A stretch of DNA of 64,000 nucleotides from Marinomonas profundimaris (GCF_000508165.1 NZ_AYOZ01000060.1:62001-126000); one strand, 5' to 3'. Numbered from the stretch's first letter, positions 48,627-59,902 are shown. Notes: generated from the sequence alone by a model not told the origin. Program-made: numbers and translations.

Positions 48627-49652
48627 CTACAGCCAGTTGGTTAACATTATACCAATACCAAGCGATTGAGTCTGATGGTTATAGTCCAATAACGATTGCC
48701 CGTAACCATTAAAATATTGAACGTAGCCCCGTGTTTTTCCCCACAGAGGGAAATTGAAACCCACTTGTATCGCACCTCTATTACCAGACGATTTAAGATT
48801 ATTTCGAAACATAATATCGATGCTGTAATCGTCAATAACATGGATGATATTCACTTCACCGTAGCCAAAATAATCTTCAATATTCGGGTTGTCATCAACT
48901 TTTGAGCTTTCATGAATTCGGTACCACGGCTTAATAGAAAAAGCGGTGTCACCGGCTTCAAACATGAAATCCATGTAAAAACGATTCCACGAACGCGATA
49001 AATCCCCGGATTGACCATTGGATTGATGATTAAATCCGTAGGACACGTATTTCGGTTTTATGCCCAAAAAGCCGTGTTTGGGCTTGGTCACAATAAACGC
49101 TTCCGGTTCATGATTGGTATCGCGAAACGGCGCCGAGATATTGCTATTATAAGCTTGCCAGAAGGCCTGCTGAGTATAGGCAAACCATAAACTGCTGTTT
49201 CGCCCAACAATCTCATAGGCAACGGGGAATTTGACGCTCAGCTGGAATTTGAATTCGACACTTTGCAAACTTTCTGAATCACTGTCATCGCCTAAAAAAG
49301 CACGATCATTCGGATTTGACGTATAAGCAATGGGCAAAAAATAATTGGGTCTGTGTGGCGTCATCACAAATGGATTATTTGCCGTCGCTTTTTCTCGGTC
49401 TTCTCTTTGTTGAAACAAGCCATTTGCTTCTTTGGCGCGCTTAGCAATGGATTCCGGTACCTCTGGCTCTTCAGGAGAATAAGGTTCACTCACTTCCTCA
49501 ACCGTGCCATCAGCTTGCCCCTCAATCTTACTGTCAACAACGGGGACTGTTTCAGAATCGGTTGCTGGGGTATTTTTCAATTCAACCGATTCGTCCTGCG
49601 CCCAAAGCAAACTCGGAAGCAGTAACATTAAGCACGCAATGGCTTTCATCAT
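48627..49652 (-). CDS. pldA: Outer-membrane phospholipase A (PldA family)
   Basis: 341 residues. Signal peptide (about 1-19, cleavage after LWA), then an acidic low-complexity segment (25-90), then a 12-strand barrel. The active-site segment YGFNHQSNGQSGDLSRSWNR carries the His/Ser/Asn triad of OMPLA. It hydrolyses phospholipids that leak into the outer leaflet, after dimerisation. Its C-terminus ends in TNWL, not a terminal Phe. No PHO box of its own. It is the last gene of a minus-strand run VOC-ghrA-isomerase-pldA, and lies next to the Pho-associated genes. Confidence 0.92.
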   Translation of the reverse strand: MMKAIACLMLLLPSLLWAQDESVELKNTPATDSETVPVVDSKIEGQADGTVEEVSEPYSPEEPEVPESIAKRAKEANGLFQQREDREKATANNPFVMTPHRPNYFLPIAYTSNPNDRAFLGDDSDSESLQSVEFKFQLSVKFPVAYEIVGRNSSLWFAYTQQAFWQAYNSNISAPFRDTNHEPEAFIVTKPKHGFLGIKPKYVSYGFNHQSNGQSGDLSRSWNRFYMDFMFEAGDTAFSIKPWYRIHESSKVDDNPNIEDYFGYGEVNIIHVIDDYSIDIMFRNNLKSSGNRGAIQVGFNFPLWGKTRGYVQYFNGYGQSLLDYNHQTQSLGIGIMLTNWL

Positions 49653-49664
49653 TTAAAACCTTTT

Positions 49665-49682
49665 TGACGATACACATCGTCA
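49665..49682. promoter_or_regulatory. 18-bp perfect inverted repeat before pldA
   Basis: TGACGAT (49665-49671), ACAC, ATCGTCA (49676-49682), in the 33-bp gap between pldA and the isomerase gene. No T run follows, so it is not a terminator. It may be an RNA stem affecting pldA translation or a protein site. Confidence 0.4.
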
Positions 49683-49685
49683 TTA

Positions 49686-50036
49686 TTATTGAGAAAGAAC
49701 CACTTTTTTCGCGTAGGTCTCACGGTCCATATCGCACATTTCAACCGAGAGACTAACATCCGTTAATGAAAATTGTGTTAATGCCTCCAAGATCAAATGA
49801 GATAATTGCTTTTTTTGCTCCTGTGTACGGCCGGACAGCATTCTGATGGTCACATGCATAAACGCATCTTCTTGCCCGCCAGTTAAAAAACTTTTGTACG
49901 GAAAACTACGAAGTTTAATATCGTCCAGTGAAAAAATAGCCGACGCGACACACGCGCTTTTTATGGCTTCCAATAGATCGGCTGGCGGCACTTCTTGTTC
50001 TAAATTTTGACTGTATTCAAGAATGCAATGAGGCAT
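49686..50036 (-). CDS. 5-carboxymethyl-2-hydroxymuconate delta-isomerase family (HpcD-like)
   Basis: 116 residues from ATG 50036 (AAAGGAG with a 6-7 base spacer, so the 11-codon upstream extension is rejected). This gives an N-terminal Met-Pro: the family uses Pro1 as catalytic base after Met removal. MPHCILEYSQNLEQEVPP and SLVHVTIRMLSGRTQEQKKQLSH-like segments match the HpcD/4-OT-related family. In E. coli it acts in homoprotocatechuate breakdown. The rest of that pathway is not in the window, so the actual substrate is uncertain. Confidence 0.85.
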   Translation of the reverse strand: MPHCILEYSQNLEQEVPPADLLEAIKSACVASAIFSLDDIKLRSFPYKSFLTGGQEDAFMHVTIRMLSGRTQEQKKQLSHLILEALTQFSLTDVSLSVEMCDMDRETYAKKVVLSQ

Positions 50037-50095
50037 CGCGGGCTCCTTTTTTTTAGATTTATGAGACACAAATTACAGTGGATCTATTCTTTGAA

Positions 50096-51031
50096 TCAAT
50101 AACCCCGAATTGGGTCAACGGATGGCGGTATAGTCCCTGTTAATCGAAATATTTTAATATTTTCTGCCACTATTTTACTTGCACTAATCGGATGAGTGGG
50201 CGCTGATATATGCGGTAACACCGTAATGGATTCATGCTTCCAAAACGCATGATGAATGGGCAATGGCTCCTGCGTGAAAACATCCAATACGGCATGAGAA
50301 ATGTGTTCTTGTTCGAGCTTTTCAAGCAAGGCGTCTTCATCAATAACGGCGCCACGAGCAAAGTTGATCAGACTGGCACCAACGGGTAAAAGCGACAAAG
50401 CTTGAGCATTAAGTAACCCTGTTGTCTCTTTCGTTAAGGGCAATAAACAAACCAGTATATCACTTTGCATGAGCAATGAAGTCAGTCCATCCTCACCATG
50501 AAAGCATTCAATGCCTTGTATTTCTTTGGCATTGCGGCTCCAACCCGCCACACAAAAACCATTGTTTGCCAAACGCTGAGCACTGACACGCCCTAACGCA
50601 CCTAGGCCTAGAATACCGATTCGGCGATCCTGAGCACGTACCATTGGGCGCTGAGACCATATTTGTTGAGCTTGTTGCTGCGCATACACTGGCATATCTC
50701 GATGCAAAAACAGCGTCCACGATAACACCGCTTCTGACATGGTACTGGCCAAATCAGGATCCACTAACCTTACAATAGAAAAAGGCGGCGAAGACAACTC
50801 GTTCATCATACGTTCAACACCCGCCCAAAGACTGTGAACCCATTTTAAAGAAGGCAACGCCAATAAATCCTGAGGGTTCGGGTTCGCAACAATGGCGACA
50901 TCGCATTGCTGCTTCTGTTCTTGTGTTAGCGTAGCAAACGGAACAATGTCTTCACCCGGCATGACATCGGAAAGCGTTTTAATCCAAACGTCCTGTTCAA
51001 ACGAACCGCTTCGGCTCACAAAAGGAATCAT
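50096..51031 (-). CDS. ghrA: D-2-hydroxyacid dehydrogenase, glyoxylate/hydroxypyruvate reductase A-like
   Basis: 311 residues (E. coli GhrA 312). Reduces glyoxylate or hydroxypyruvate with NADPH. Rossmann loop GLGALGRVSAQRLANNGF (about residues 142-159), catalytic Arg in NFARGAVIDEDALL, Glu in DVFTQEPLP and His in ITVLPHISAPTH. It overlaps the upstream VOC gene by 4 bp, so they are translationally coupled. The gap to the isomerase is 59 bp. The gene symbol is by closest resemblance, not proof of substrate. Confidence 0.9.
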   Translation of the reverse strand: MIPFVSRSGSFEQDVWIKTLSDVMPGEDIVPFATLTQEQKQQCDVAIVANPNPQDLLALPSLKWVHSLWAGVERMMNELSSPPFSIVRLVDPDLASTMSEAVLSWTLFLHRDMPVYAQQQAQQIWSQRPMVRAQDRRIGILGLGALGRVSAQRLANNGFCVAGWSRNAKEIQGIECFHGEDGLTSLLMQSDILVCLLPLTKETTGLLNAQALSLLPVGASLINFARGAVIDEDALLEKLEQEHISHAVLDVFTQEPLPIHHAFWKHESITVLPHISAPTHPISASKIVAENIKIFRLTGTIPPSVDPIRGY

Positions 51032-51441
51032 TTTTCATACACCTGAGACAAACTGTTGAACCCTTTTAATTCAATCGCATTGCCACTTGGGTCTTTAAAA
51101 AACATGGTCCATTGTTCGCCTGGCTCGTCTTCAAAGCGCACGCTGGGCGGCAATTCAAAAACAACATTGGCCTCAGTAAGACGTTGAGCTACTTTATTCC
51201 ACTCGTTCAGCGGCAAAATCAACCCGAAATGCGGCATAGAAACCAGATGGTCTCCCACTTTACCGGTTTTGGTTGTTGGACTCGGCACACCCAAATGCAA
51301 TGACAACTGATGCCCATAAAAGTCAAAATCAACCCAAGTTTCCGTACTCCTCCCCTCAATACAACCCAAAATATTTGTATAAAAAGCACGAGTTTCTTCT
51401 AACGAGGTCACATGAAAGGCGTAATGAAATAGAGCAGACAT
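51028..51441 (-). CDS. VOC-family dioxygenase/glyoxalase-like protein
   Basis: 137 residues from ATG 51441 (GGAG about 6 bases upstream; the ORF's earlier TTG/ATG adds 5 residues). One vicinal oxygen chelate module pair: HYAFHVTSLEETRAFYTNILG at the start, TWVDFDFYGHQLSLHLG with metal His, and EQWTMFFKDPSGNAIELKGF with metal Glu. It probably binds a divalent metal. Substrate unknown; related proteins act in glyoxal or aromatic metabolism. Coupled to ghrA by a 4-bp overlap. Confidence 0.87.
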   Translation of the reverse strand: MSALFHYAFHVTSLEETRAFYTNILGCIEGRSTETWVDFDFYGHQLSLHLGVPSPTTKTGKVGDHLVSMPHFGLILPLNEWNKVAQRLTEANVVFELPPSVRFEDEPGEQWTMFFKDPSGNAIELKGFNSLSQVYEK

Positions 51442-51502
51442 AAAGACTCCTAGCAAGGATTATGAGGCTAGAAAATACAGTACACCGCCAAAAAGTAAAT
51501 AC

Positions 51503-51522
51503 TTCGTCATTCGGATGACGAA
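51503..51522. promoter_or_regulatory. 20-bp perfect palindrome upstream of the VOC-ghrA operon
   Basis: TTCGTCAT (51503-51510), TCGG, ATGACGAA (51515-51522), ~62 bp upstream of the VOC start. It lies in a 156-bp gap between two minus-strand genes. It may be an operator or a weak terminator stem for the FMN gene, since a T-rich stretch follows on the minus strand only after ~10 bases. Confidence 0.45.
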
Positions 51523-51597
51523 TATACTTAGTATTAGGAAAAAGAATAACAATAGAAAATACACGCTAGCCATTTCTATTGTTATCGTATTGACGGC

Positions 51598-53160
51598 TTA
51601 CTGTATGCGATCTTCCAAAGACACGGCGCTGTCTTGGAAAGCAACCGTGTCTATGTATTCTGGACGTATGTTTGGCATTGGATTCACATCAGAAAACAGT
51701 TGAGAGCGGCTTTGATTTTCAATAATACGCACGTGTGATCGGTTTAACTCTCTGGGTTCTTTCACACCACAAGAGTGTGCAATCATGCCAATCCCGTGCA
51801 GCAGTTCTTCTGCGTAATTGGCCACTCGCTCAGATTTCTCAGCCGCGACCAAACCTCTTTGTAAATCAGGGTTGTGCGTTGTAATCCCGGTAGGACAAGT
51901 GTTTTTATTGCATTGCAACGCTTGGATGCAGCCAAGGGAAAACAGAAAGCCTCGCGCGGAAACAACAAAGTCAGCACCGGCACTCAATGCCCACGCAGCT
52001 TTACCCGGTACAATCAATTTTCCTGAGGCAATAATTTTAATATAGCGACGTAGCCCATAAGCCGTCACAACATTCACGACAGCGGGTAAACTTTCCCGTA
52101 AATGCATACCGACGTAATCCATCAAAGGCTGCGGTGCTGCACCGGTTCCGCCATCTGAACTGTCAATGGTAATAAAGTCAGGGCAATAATCGATGCCTTT
52201 TTTGTGTATTAATTCACACATTTTTTCGAAAAACATCAAGTCACCCACCACCATTTTAAAGCCAACAGGCTTCGACGTGACCTTACGAACATGGTGAACC
52301 ATGTTTAATAGATCATCGATGGATTTAATATCAGTATGCCCATTGGGACTATTAGAGTCTTGGCCTACAGGGATGCCTCGAGTATGAGCGATCTCTTCGG
52401 TGACTTTTGCACCTGGTAGCATGCCGCCTTTTCCAGGTTTCGCACCTTGGCTCATTTTGATTTCAAACATGCGCACATTTTGATGTTCAGCAAGGCTAAC
52501 TAATTTTGCATCGTCCAAATGCCCTTCATGATTACGCACACCATATTTTGCTGTGCCGATCTGAAACACAAGATCACAACCACCTTCAAGATGGTAAGGC
52601 GACAATCCGCCCTCGCCAGTGTTCATCCAAATACCCGCTTTGCGCGCGCCTTTAGATAAGGCTTGAACCGCAGGTTTAGACAATGCACCAAAACTCATGC
52701 CCGAAATATTCACAACAGACTGCGTTCGATAAGGAATTTTGGCTGTGTATTCGCCAATGCACACTTCTTTCGGCTGAGCCGCGTCTTCGTCTAAGGTTGG
52801 AAATGCGCAGTTTAAAAAGAAGATATCGCCCGGTGTTTCAAGGGACCGTGTCGAGCCAAAAGCAATGGTCGTGTCCACTTTTTTGGCGGCACGATAAGCC
52901 CATGAACGCTCCGCTCGATTGAATGGTAGCTCTTCTCGATCCATGGCAAAAAAGTACTGGCGGAAAAACTCGCCTAGGTGTTCGAAAAGATAGCGAAAGC
53001 GCCCAACGACTGGGTAGTTTCGTCTTATGGTGTGCGTCGTCTGGTGTGTATCGACCCAGTACATGACGACAACCGAAATTAAAGCAACAAACAGTATAAA
53101 TACGAACAGCAACGCCGCCCAATGAATAGTCAGTGTTGCCAATGAAGATAGAAAATCCAT
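51598..53160 (-). CDS. Membrane-anchored FMN-binding glutamate-synthase-like protein
   Basis: 520 residues. One N-terminal membrane segment (about 12-34), then a GltS FMN-binding domain: NISGMSFGALSKPAVQALSKGA (FMN loop), SQGAKPGKGGMLPG (the conserved Gly-Lys-Gly turn), DSSDGGTGAAPQPLMD, and the 3Fe-4S cysteines in CIQALQCNKNTCPTGI. It lacks the glutaminase domain of full GltB. Such stand-alone proteins may be oxidoreductases in glutamate or methylated-amine metabolism. The electron donor is unknown. It is followed by a gap with a palindrome. Confidence 0.88.
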   Translation of the reverse strand: MDFLSSLATLTIHWAALLFVFILFVALISVVVMYWVDTHQTTHTIRRNYPVVGRFRYLFEHLGEFFRQYFFAMDREELPFNRAERSWAYRAAKKVDTTIAFGSTRSLETPGDIFFLNCAFPTLDEDAAQPKEVCIGEYTAKIPYRTQSVVNISGMSFGALSKPAVQALSKGARKAGIWMNTGEGGLSPYHLEGGCDLVFQIGTAKYGVRNHEGHLDDAKLVSLAEHQNVRMFEIKMSQGAKPGKGGMLPGAKVTEEIAHTRGIPVGQDSNSPNGHTDIKSIDDLLNMVHHVRKVTSKPVGFKMVVGDLMFFEKMCELIHKKGIDYCPDFITIDSSDGGTGAAPQPLMDYVGMHLRESLPAVVNVVTAYGLRRYIKIIASGKLIVPGKAAWALSAGADFVVSARGFLFSLGCIQALQCNKNTCPTGITTHNPDLQRGLVAAEKSERVANYAEELLHGIGMIAHSCGVKEPRELNRSHVRIIENQSRSQLFSDVNPMPNIRPEYIDTVAFQDSAVSLEDRIQ

Positions 53161-53206
53161 CCTGTGCCCTTACAATAAAAATGAAAGTTGTAACTTTAAT
53201 ACTACG

Positions 53207-55621
53207 CTACAAAGAAGGTTTCAACGTGGCGGAACCATGGACAAATGCAGCAATAAATTCATTGGGCGGCAAAGGATGTCCAAAATAGTAGCCCTGATAA
53301 TAAAAACAATTTATCTCACGCAGCCGGTCGTAATGCAGTAACGTTTCCACGCCTTCTGCTAGAACGTTTATATTAAGCGCTTTGGCCATCGCGATCACCG
53401 CATGAACAATCGCTTCATCACTTTTATCCGTCAGCAAATCACGCACAAAAGATTGGTCTATTTTCAGCCTATCTATCGGTAATGATTTCAAATATTTCAA
53501 TGAAGAATAACCGGTGCCAAAGTCATCAATCGAAAGGTACACACCCAAACTTTTTATCGCATTCATTTTATCAAGGCAAGATGACAGATCGTTCAGTAGC
53601 ATGTTTTCCGTAATTTCAAGATCAACACAGCGAGCAGGTACTTTGTGTTTTTCCAACTGCTCTTTTAGCATGGGCAAAAAACCCGCCTGTTGGAACTGAA
53701 TCGGGCTCACATTGATCGACATACGCCACGAAGGTTGCCACTTCCCTTCTTTCAGCCACGTCGCGACTTGCGACAAGGCTTCATTCAAAACCCAATGGCC
53801 AATCTCCACAATCAGGCCAATTTCTTCGGCAACCGGAATAAACTGATCAGGAGGAATGAACCCTTTAGTGTCATCCTTCCAGCGGATCAATGCTTCAGCG
53901 CCGATTAACTCATCTTTATCATTAGTTTGAGGCTGATAATACAACTCGAACAATTTAAATTCCGTCGCATGGTGAAGCGCTTTTTCCATTTCCAAACGTG
54001 CATCTGAAACCGCCTGCATCTCTGCTTTATACAAGGCAAAGGTATTTCGGCCGTATTCTTTGGCACGGTAAAGCGCCGTATCGGCTTGCTTTAAAATGAC
54101 TTCAGCCGAGTAACCTGATTCATCAAATAAGGTCGCACCCAAACTCGCGGTAATATGAACTTCATGGCGGCCCGCTTTTTTAACTTGTTGGCACGCATAC
54201 ATGATGCTTTCAGAAAACCCTTTTATTGCTTTTTCAACACGCGCTTTATCGCTGCCTAAGTTCGTCAATAAAAAAGCAAATTCGTCGCCACCCATTCGCG
54301 CAAAAACAATATTCTCTTCAATAAGAGACGCAAGTTGTGACGCCACGCAGCACAATAACTGATCGCCAACATTGTGCCCTAGCGAGTCATTTATGGTTTT
54401 AAATCTGTCGAGGTCCATAAACACAACCGCAGAGTAACTCTGGCCATGTTGTTGAGATTGTAATGTCTCGGCGAGCTTATCGGCTAAATATTGGCGATTG
54501 GGTAAATTCGTGACGGCATCGTAGTACGCCAAATGATGGATGTGCGCTTCTGTTTCTTTGCGGTCCGAAACGTCTCGGATCAGCATTAAGGTTTCTATTT
54601 TGTCTTGTATATTATACTTGGCTAAACGTATCTCTACTGGTAATTCAGCACTCTGAATCTGATACAAGGTTTCTACGGTTTGGGGTGAATCGACCTTCAG
54701 TGAATTCAGTATTTTATAAAAAGCCCCCCAAGATGACGCTGCATGCAAGCTTTCTAATGAACTGGATTGAAGGCTTTCTCCTTTTACTTTCAGCATGACC
54801 TCTGCGGCTGTATTAACCAAGGTGATTTTATTGTTTTCATCCAACAGTAAAATTCCGTCCGCGGCGTGTTCTATCATCGCTTTCGTGTGACTATCACTGC
54901 GCTCCAAGTCACTCAACGCGGTGTTTAATTTGTTCCAAAGTTGCGAAAAAGTAGAATGTAAATGACCCAGCTCGTCAGATTTATGGCGTCGGAGGAAAGA
55001 TTTTGGCAAAGGCAACTCTTCTTTGTGACCCGCGGTCGATAAGGTTTCCGTCAAACGTTTTAAGGGGTTTGTGACCAAAAAGTAAAAAACCAAAGAAATA
55101 AGGGAGGCCAATAAAACATCTTTAAACAAGTTATAAATAAGGATAGAAAGGTGTTCTTTGAAAATGGTATCGAGTAAAAAACGTTTTTCAGGCAACACCA
55201 ATAAATAGCCGGCTTGAAATTCAGGCGTCTCTAAACGGAGCTGCCGCTTATAGCCTTGAATTTCTGGTAGAAAGTACTCCGCCCATTCACTTGATACAGA
55301 GTAATCATCATCTGTAGTGGTTGCTTGAACAAACACCGCTCCGGATTCATCCCGCACTTCCACATGCGCAATTGCAGCGTTCAGTAATAAGCTATCAATC
55401 TGTTGCTGTGCAAATCCGATATCCAATCGGAACACCGCTTCGGACAAGGGTTTTTCAACCACAGCAAGTAACTCGTCAAAGTCCTTATCTATGTGAAGCT
55501 TCTGATCATGGACACCGTCAATAAACTGAATCAAACTGCTGACTAAACTTAATACAATCGCCAATACTAACGTTAGCAGCGCTTGCTTAATAAATAATGA
55601 CTTAGAAAGAACAACACCCAT
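53207..55621 (-). CDS. Membrane GGDEF-EAL protein with PAS, cyclic-di-GMP turnover
   Basis: 804 residues. Membrane segment ~10-32, periplasmic sensor ~33-165, second segment about 163-186, HAMP-like linker, PAS domain (about 245-360), GGDEF domain with intact RMGGDEFAFLL (about 453-463), and EAL domain with GAEALIRWKDD and NVSPIQFQQ plus DDFGTGYSSLKYLKSLP (the EAL active-site loop). Both catalytic motifs look complete, so it could make and break cyclic-di-GMP. The I-site RxxD upstream of GGDEF is not obvious. Monocistronic. Confidence 0.94.
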   Translation of the reverse strand: MGVVLSKSLFIKQALLTLVLAIVLSLVSSLIQFIDGVHDQKLHIDKDFDELLAVVEKPLSEAVFRLDIGFAQQQIDSLLLNAAIAHVEVRDESGAVFVQATTTDDDYSVSSEWAEYFLPEIQGYKRQLRLETPEFQAGYLLVLPEKRFLLDTIFKEHLSILIYNLFKDVLLASLISLVFYFLVTNPLKRLTETLSTAGHKEELPLPKSFLRRHKSDELGHLHSTFSQLWNKLNTALSDLERSDSHTKAMIEHAADGILLLDENNKITLVNTAAEVMLKVKGESLQSSSLESLHAASSWGAFYKILNSLKVDSPQTVETLYQIQSAELPVEIRLAKYNIQDKIETLMLIRDVSDRKETEAHIHHLAYYDAVTNLPNRQYLADKLAETLQSQQHGQSYSAVVFMDLDRFKTINDSLGHNVGDQLLCCVASQLASLIEENIVFARMGGDEFAFLLTNLGSDKARVEKAIKGFSESIMYACQQVKKAGRHEVHITASLGATLFDESGYSAEVILKQADTALYRAKEYGRNTFALYKAEMQAVSDARLEMEKALHHATEFKLFELYYQPQTNDKDELIGAEALIRWKDDTKGFIPPDQFIPVAEEIGLIVEIGHWVLNEALSQVATWLKEGKWQPSWRMSINVSPIQFQQAGFLPMLKEQLEKHKVPARCVDLEITENMLLNDLSSCLDKMNAIKSLGVYLSIDDFGTGYSSLKYLKSLPIDRLKIDQSFVRDLLTDKSDEAIVHAVIAMAKALNINVLAEGVETLLHYDRLREINCFYYQGYYFGHPLPPNEFIAAFVHGSATLKPSL

Positions 55622-55960
55622 TACTACTCACTTATTTTTTTCATTACAGCGCGTTTTATTTGGCGCTCATTTTGATGGGCAACTCTCAAGGACAATCAAA
55701 TATATAGAACAATAAGGGAAAACACATCCTGCATTTTGCCAAAACAGAGCCAAGACTGACATTTTCCCTATGTCGAAGCAAGAATATCATAAGTGAATTT
55801 TATACTCTTAATGATATGAATCATGATTTGAATCACGAAAAAATAATGAAAGGCCATTATATCTACTTTATTGAATCTGACCTCCAACCGCTGTTAAAAA
55901 AAAGCCAGTATGATCATCATACTGGCTTTTCCATTCATCAACATTAACGTTGAATTAAAA
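55622..55960. other. Intergenic region between phoX and the GGDEF-EAL gene
   Basis: About 340 bp. It holds the phoX terminator at the left (55896-55930) and presumably the promoter of the GGDEF-EAL gene. Loose repeats (AGGGAAAA ... TTTTCCCT about 55716-55770; TGAATCA twice near 55818-55836) are visible. I see no gene and no clear operator. Confidence 0.5.
55896..55930 (-). terminator. Rho-independent terminator of phoX
   Basis: AAAAGCCAGTATGA (55900-55913), loop TCA, TCATACTGGCTTTT (55917-55930), with an A run to the left that is the T run on the minus strand. It lies ~30 bp past the phoX stop. Confidence 0.92.
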
Positions 55961-57859
55961 TCAACCAATCACCGCGCCGTCTTCACGAGAAATCGCGACA
56001 ACACTGGATCGAGGAACGGATTGACCACCGTTTGGCCAATGAGAATTTCCTTTCTCACCTGGGTGCTGAACACTAATAAACATCGTCGTTCTCTCTTCGT
56101 TCCACGCTGCGCCAGTGATCTCACACTCTTTCGGTCCAACTAAGAAACGACGAATCTCGCCCGTTTCAGGATCTCCCACCAACATCTGGTTGTTGCCTTG
56201 ACCTTGGAAGCCATTCTCGTTTGAGTAATTTCCATCTGTCTGAATCCACAACAAGCCTTTAGAGTCGAACTTCAAGCCATCAGGCGAGTTAAACATATTG
56301 TCTTGATTGATGTTTTGAGAACCGGCATTCGCATCGTCGTACACCGCAGGATTCCCCGCTAACACAAACAGATTCCATTCAAACTCACCACTGGTATGGT
56401 CTGCATTCATTGGCACCCAACGCACAATCTGACCAAAGTTATTCTTAACACGAGGGTTGGGGCCACCAGGCGGCGTCGCGTCACCGCCTGCATTCGGCTT
56501 AACGCCGCGGTTTTTATTGTTCGTTAAAGCACAAAATACTTCTACTTTATTTGGGTTCGCAGCAACCCACTCAGGGCGATCCATGGTGGTCGCTCCAACC
56601 TTGGATGCCGCCATACGAGTATGAATGGCGATTTCCGCGTCTGTCATGCCCGTTGTTTTTGGTGTTAACGCGATCCATTCACCACGATTATTGTCATGGA
56701 ATTTCGCGGCATACAAAGTGCCATCTTCCAATAAATCACGGTTATTCCCACCCGCTAAATACTTATATTTAGAAACAAAGCGGTATAAGAATTCACCTCG
56801 CTCATCATCCCCAAGATACACAACAACATGGCCATTAGAGGCAATCGTCAACTCGGCATTTTCATGTTTAAAGCGACCTAAAGCCGTACGCTTCTTTGGT
56901 CGAGAAGTGGGGTCTAATGGATCAATTTCAACAATATAACCAAAGCGATTTGGCTCGTTCGGTTCCTTCACCAAATCGAAACGTTCATCACCCAATGCCC
57001 AATTGTAACGGCCTTCTGTACTCAATCCGTAACGTTTAAACGCTTCCGGCATACTGTAGTTTTTATCTTTAGCAGTGAAATAACCGTTAAAGTTTTCTTC
57101 ACATGTTAAGTATGTTCCCCACGGGGTTTGTCCGTTACCACAGTTATTCCATGTCCCTTTTGCCACTAGGCCTTTAGGATCCGCTGACGTTTGCATCCAC
57201 TTATGCCCACGCGCTGGACCAGTAATGTCCATTTCTGTATCAGCGGTAATACGACGGTTATAAGGCGAATCCTGAACGATCCCCCAGTGACCTCCGCGCT
57301 GCGATACTTCAACAATTGAAACCCCATGAGCCGCTTTGTTTTTACGAACGTCATCTGCCGTGGCTGGCATGCCATCGGCACGATTTGCATGAAGCGTACT
57401 GCCATTAGTGTATTCATTATTAATGGCCATGATCTGCTTGCCGCCTTTCGAAAAGAACGCCATGCCATCGTTGTGGTCACCAAAAGCCAATTCCTGTGAT
57501 GCACCAGTGCCACCGGTAACAGCATCAAACGCTGGCGCATTGCTGAACAATGGGTCACCCCATGAAGCAAGTACTTCCCATTTATAACCTTCAGGCACTG
57601 TGATGGTGTCAAGGGCATTCGCCTTAACCATCTTAAACGCAAGACGGGACTGTTCCGTTCCCGCAGCCAAAGCGTTACTGGCAGATAACGCCGTGGAACC
57701 CATGACGAAAGCACCTGCTCCAACGGCGGCACTTCCACCTAAGAAACCGCGACGAGAAACCATTGCGTTTGCCACTTCTTCAAATTCCACGATGTCTGGC
57801 GCGGGACGTGCAATCTCATCTAATTCATCAAAACTTAAAGCGTGTTGTTCGATTTTCAT
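55961..57859 (-). CDS. phoX: PhoX-type phosphatase, Tat-exported (DUF839)
   Basis: 632 residues. A Tat signal is visible (VSRRGFLGGSAAVGAGAFVMG, about residues 33-53) with cleavage near 65 after ALA. The mature part is the PhoX beta-propeller family of Ca2+/Fe3+-dependent phosphatases: FGDHNDGMAFF, NNEYTNGSTLHANR, NCGNGQTPWGTYLTCEENFNGYF and GEFLYRFVSKYKY segments. It releases phosphate from monoesters in the periplasm. A two-half-site PHO box is ~120 bp upstream. Own terminator. Confidence 0.9.
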   Translation of the reverse strand: MKIEQHALSFDELDEIARPAPDIVEFEEVANAMVSRRGFLGGSAAVGAGAFVMGSTALSASNALAAGTEQSRLAFKMVKANALDTITVPEGYKWEVLASWGDPLFSNAPAFDAVTGGTGASQELAFGDHNDGMAFFSKGGKQIMAINNEYTNGSTLHANRADGMPATADDVRKNKAAHGVSIVEVSQRGGHWGIVQDSPYNRRITADTEMDITGPARGHKWMQTSADPKGLVAKGTWNNCGNGQTPWGTYLTCEENFNGYFTAKDKNYSMPEAFKRYGLSTEGRYNWALGDERFDLVKEPNEPNRFGYIVEIDPLDPTSRPKKRTALGRFKHENAELTIASNGHVVVYLGDDERGEFLYRFVSKYKYLAGGNNRDLLEDGTLYAAKFHDNNRGEWIALTPKTTGMTDAEIAIHTRMAASKVGATTMDRPEWVAANPNKVEVFCALTNNKNRGVKPNAGGDATPPGGPNPRVKNNFGQIVRWVPMNADHTSGEFEWNLFVLAGNPAVYDDANAGSQNINQDNMFNSPDGLKFDSKGLLWIQTDGNYSNENGFQGQGNNQMLVGDPETGEIRRFLVGPKECEITGAAWNEERTTMFISVQHPGEKGNSHWPNGGQSVPRSSVVAISREDGAVIG

Positions 57860-57979
57860 AATACTGCCCTATACTATTTAAATAGAATTATTCCAATTGG
57901 AGACTCATCCAATAAAACTGGCGACCAAAAACAACCTCCCCCTGCAAAAGGAAGTTAGATAACACACTATCGACAAAAC

Positions 57980-57990
57980 GTTACACAGAA

Positions 57991-57997
<7 letters not shown>
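57980..57997 (-). promoter_or_regulatory. PHO box upstream of phoX
   Basis: On the minus strand CTGTCAT, TTCT, GTGTAAC: 12 of 14 bases match the two PhoB repeats CTGTCAT/CTGTCAC at 11-bp spacing. It sits about 120 bp upstream of the phoX start, so a long leader is implied or the true start is further upstream. It is weaker than the 47830 and 48564 arrays. Confidence 0.6.
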
Positions 57998-59852
<1,855 letters not shown>

Positions 59853-59902
59853 AAAGGTGTAAGCGTCTCTATAAAGTAGCTTAATTCAGTCTGCTTGAAC
59901 GT

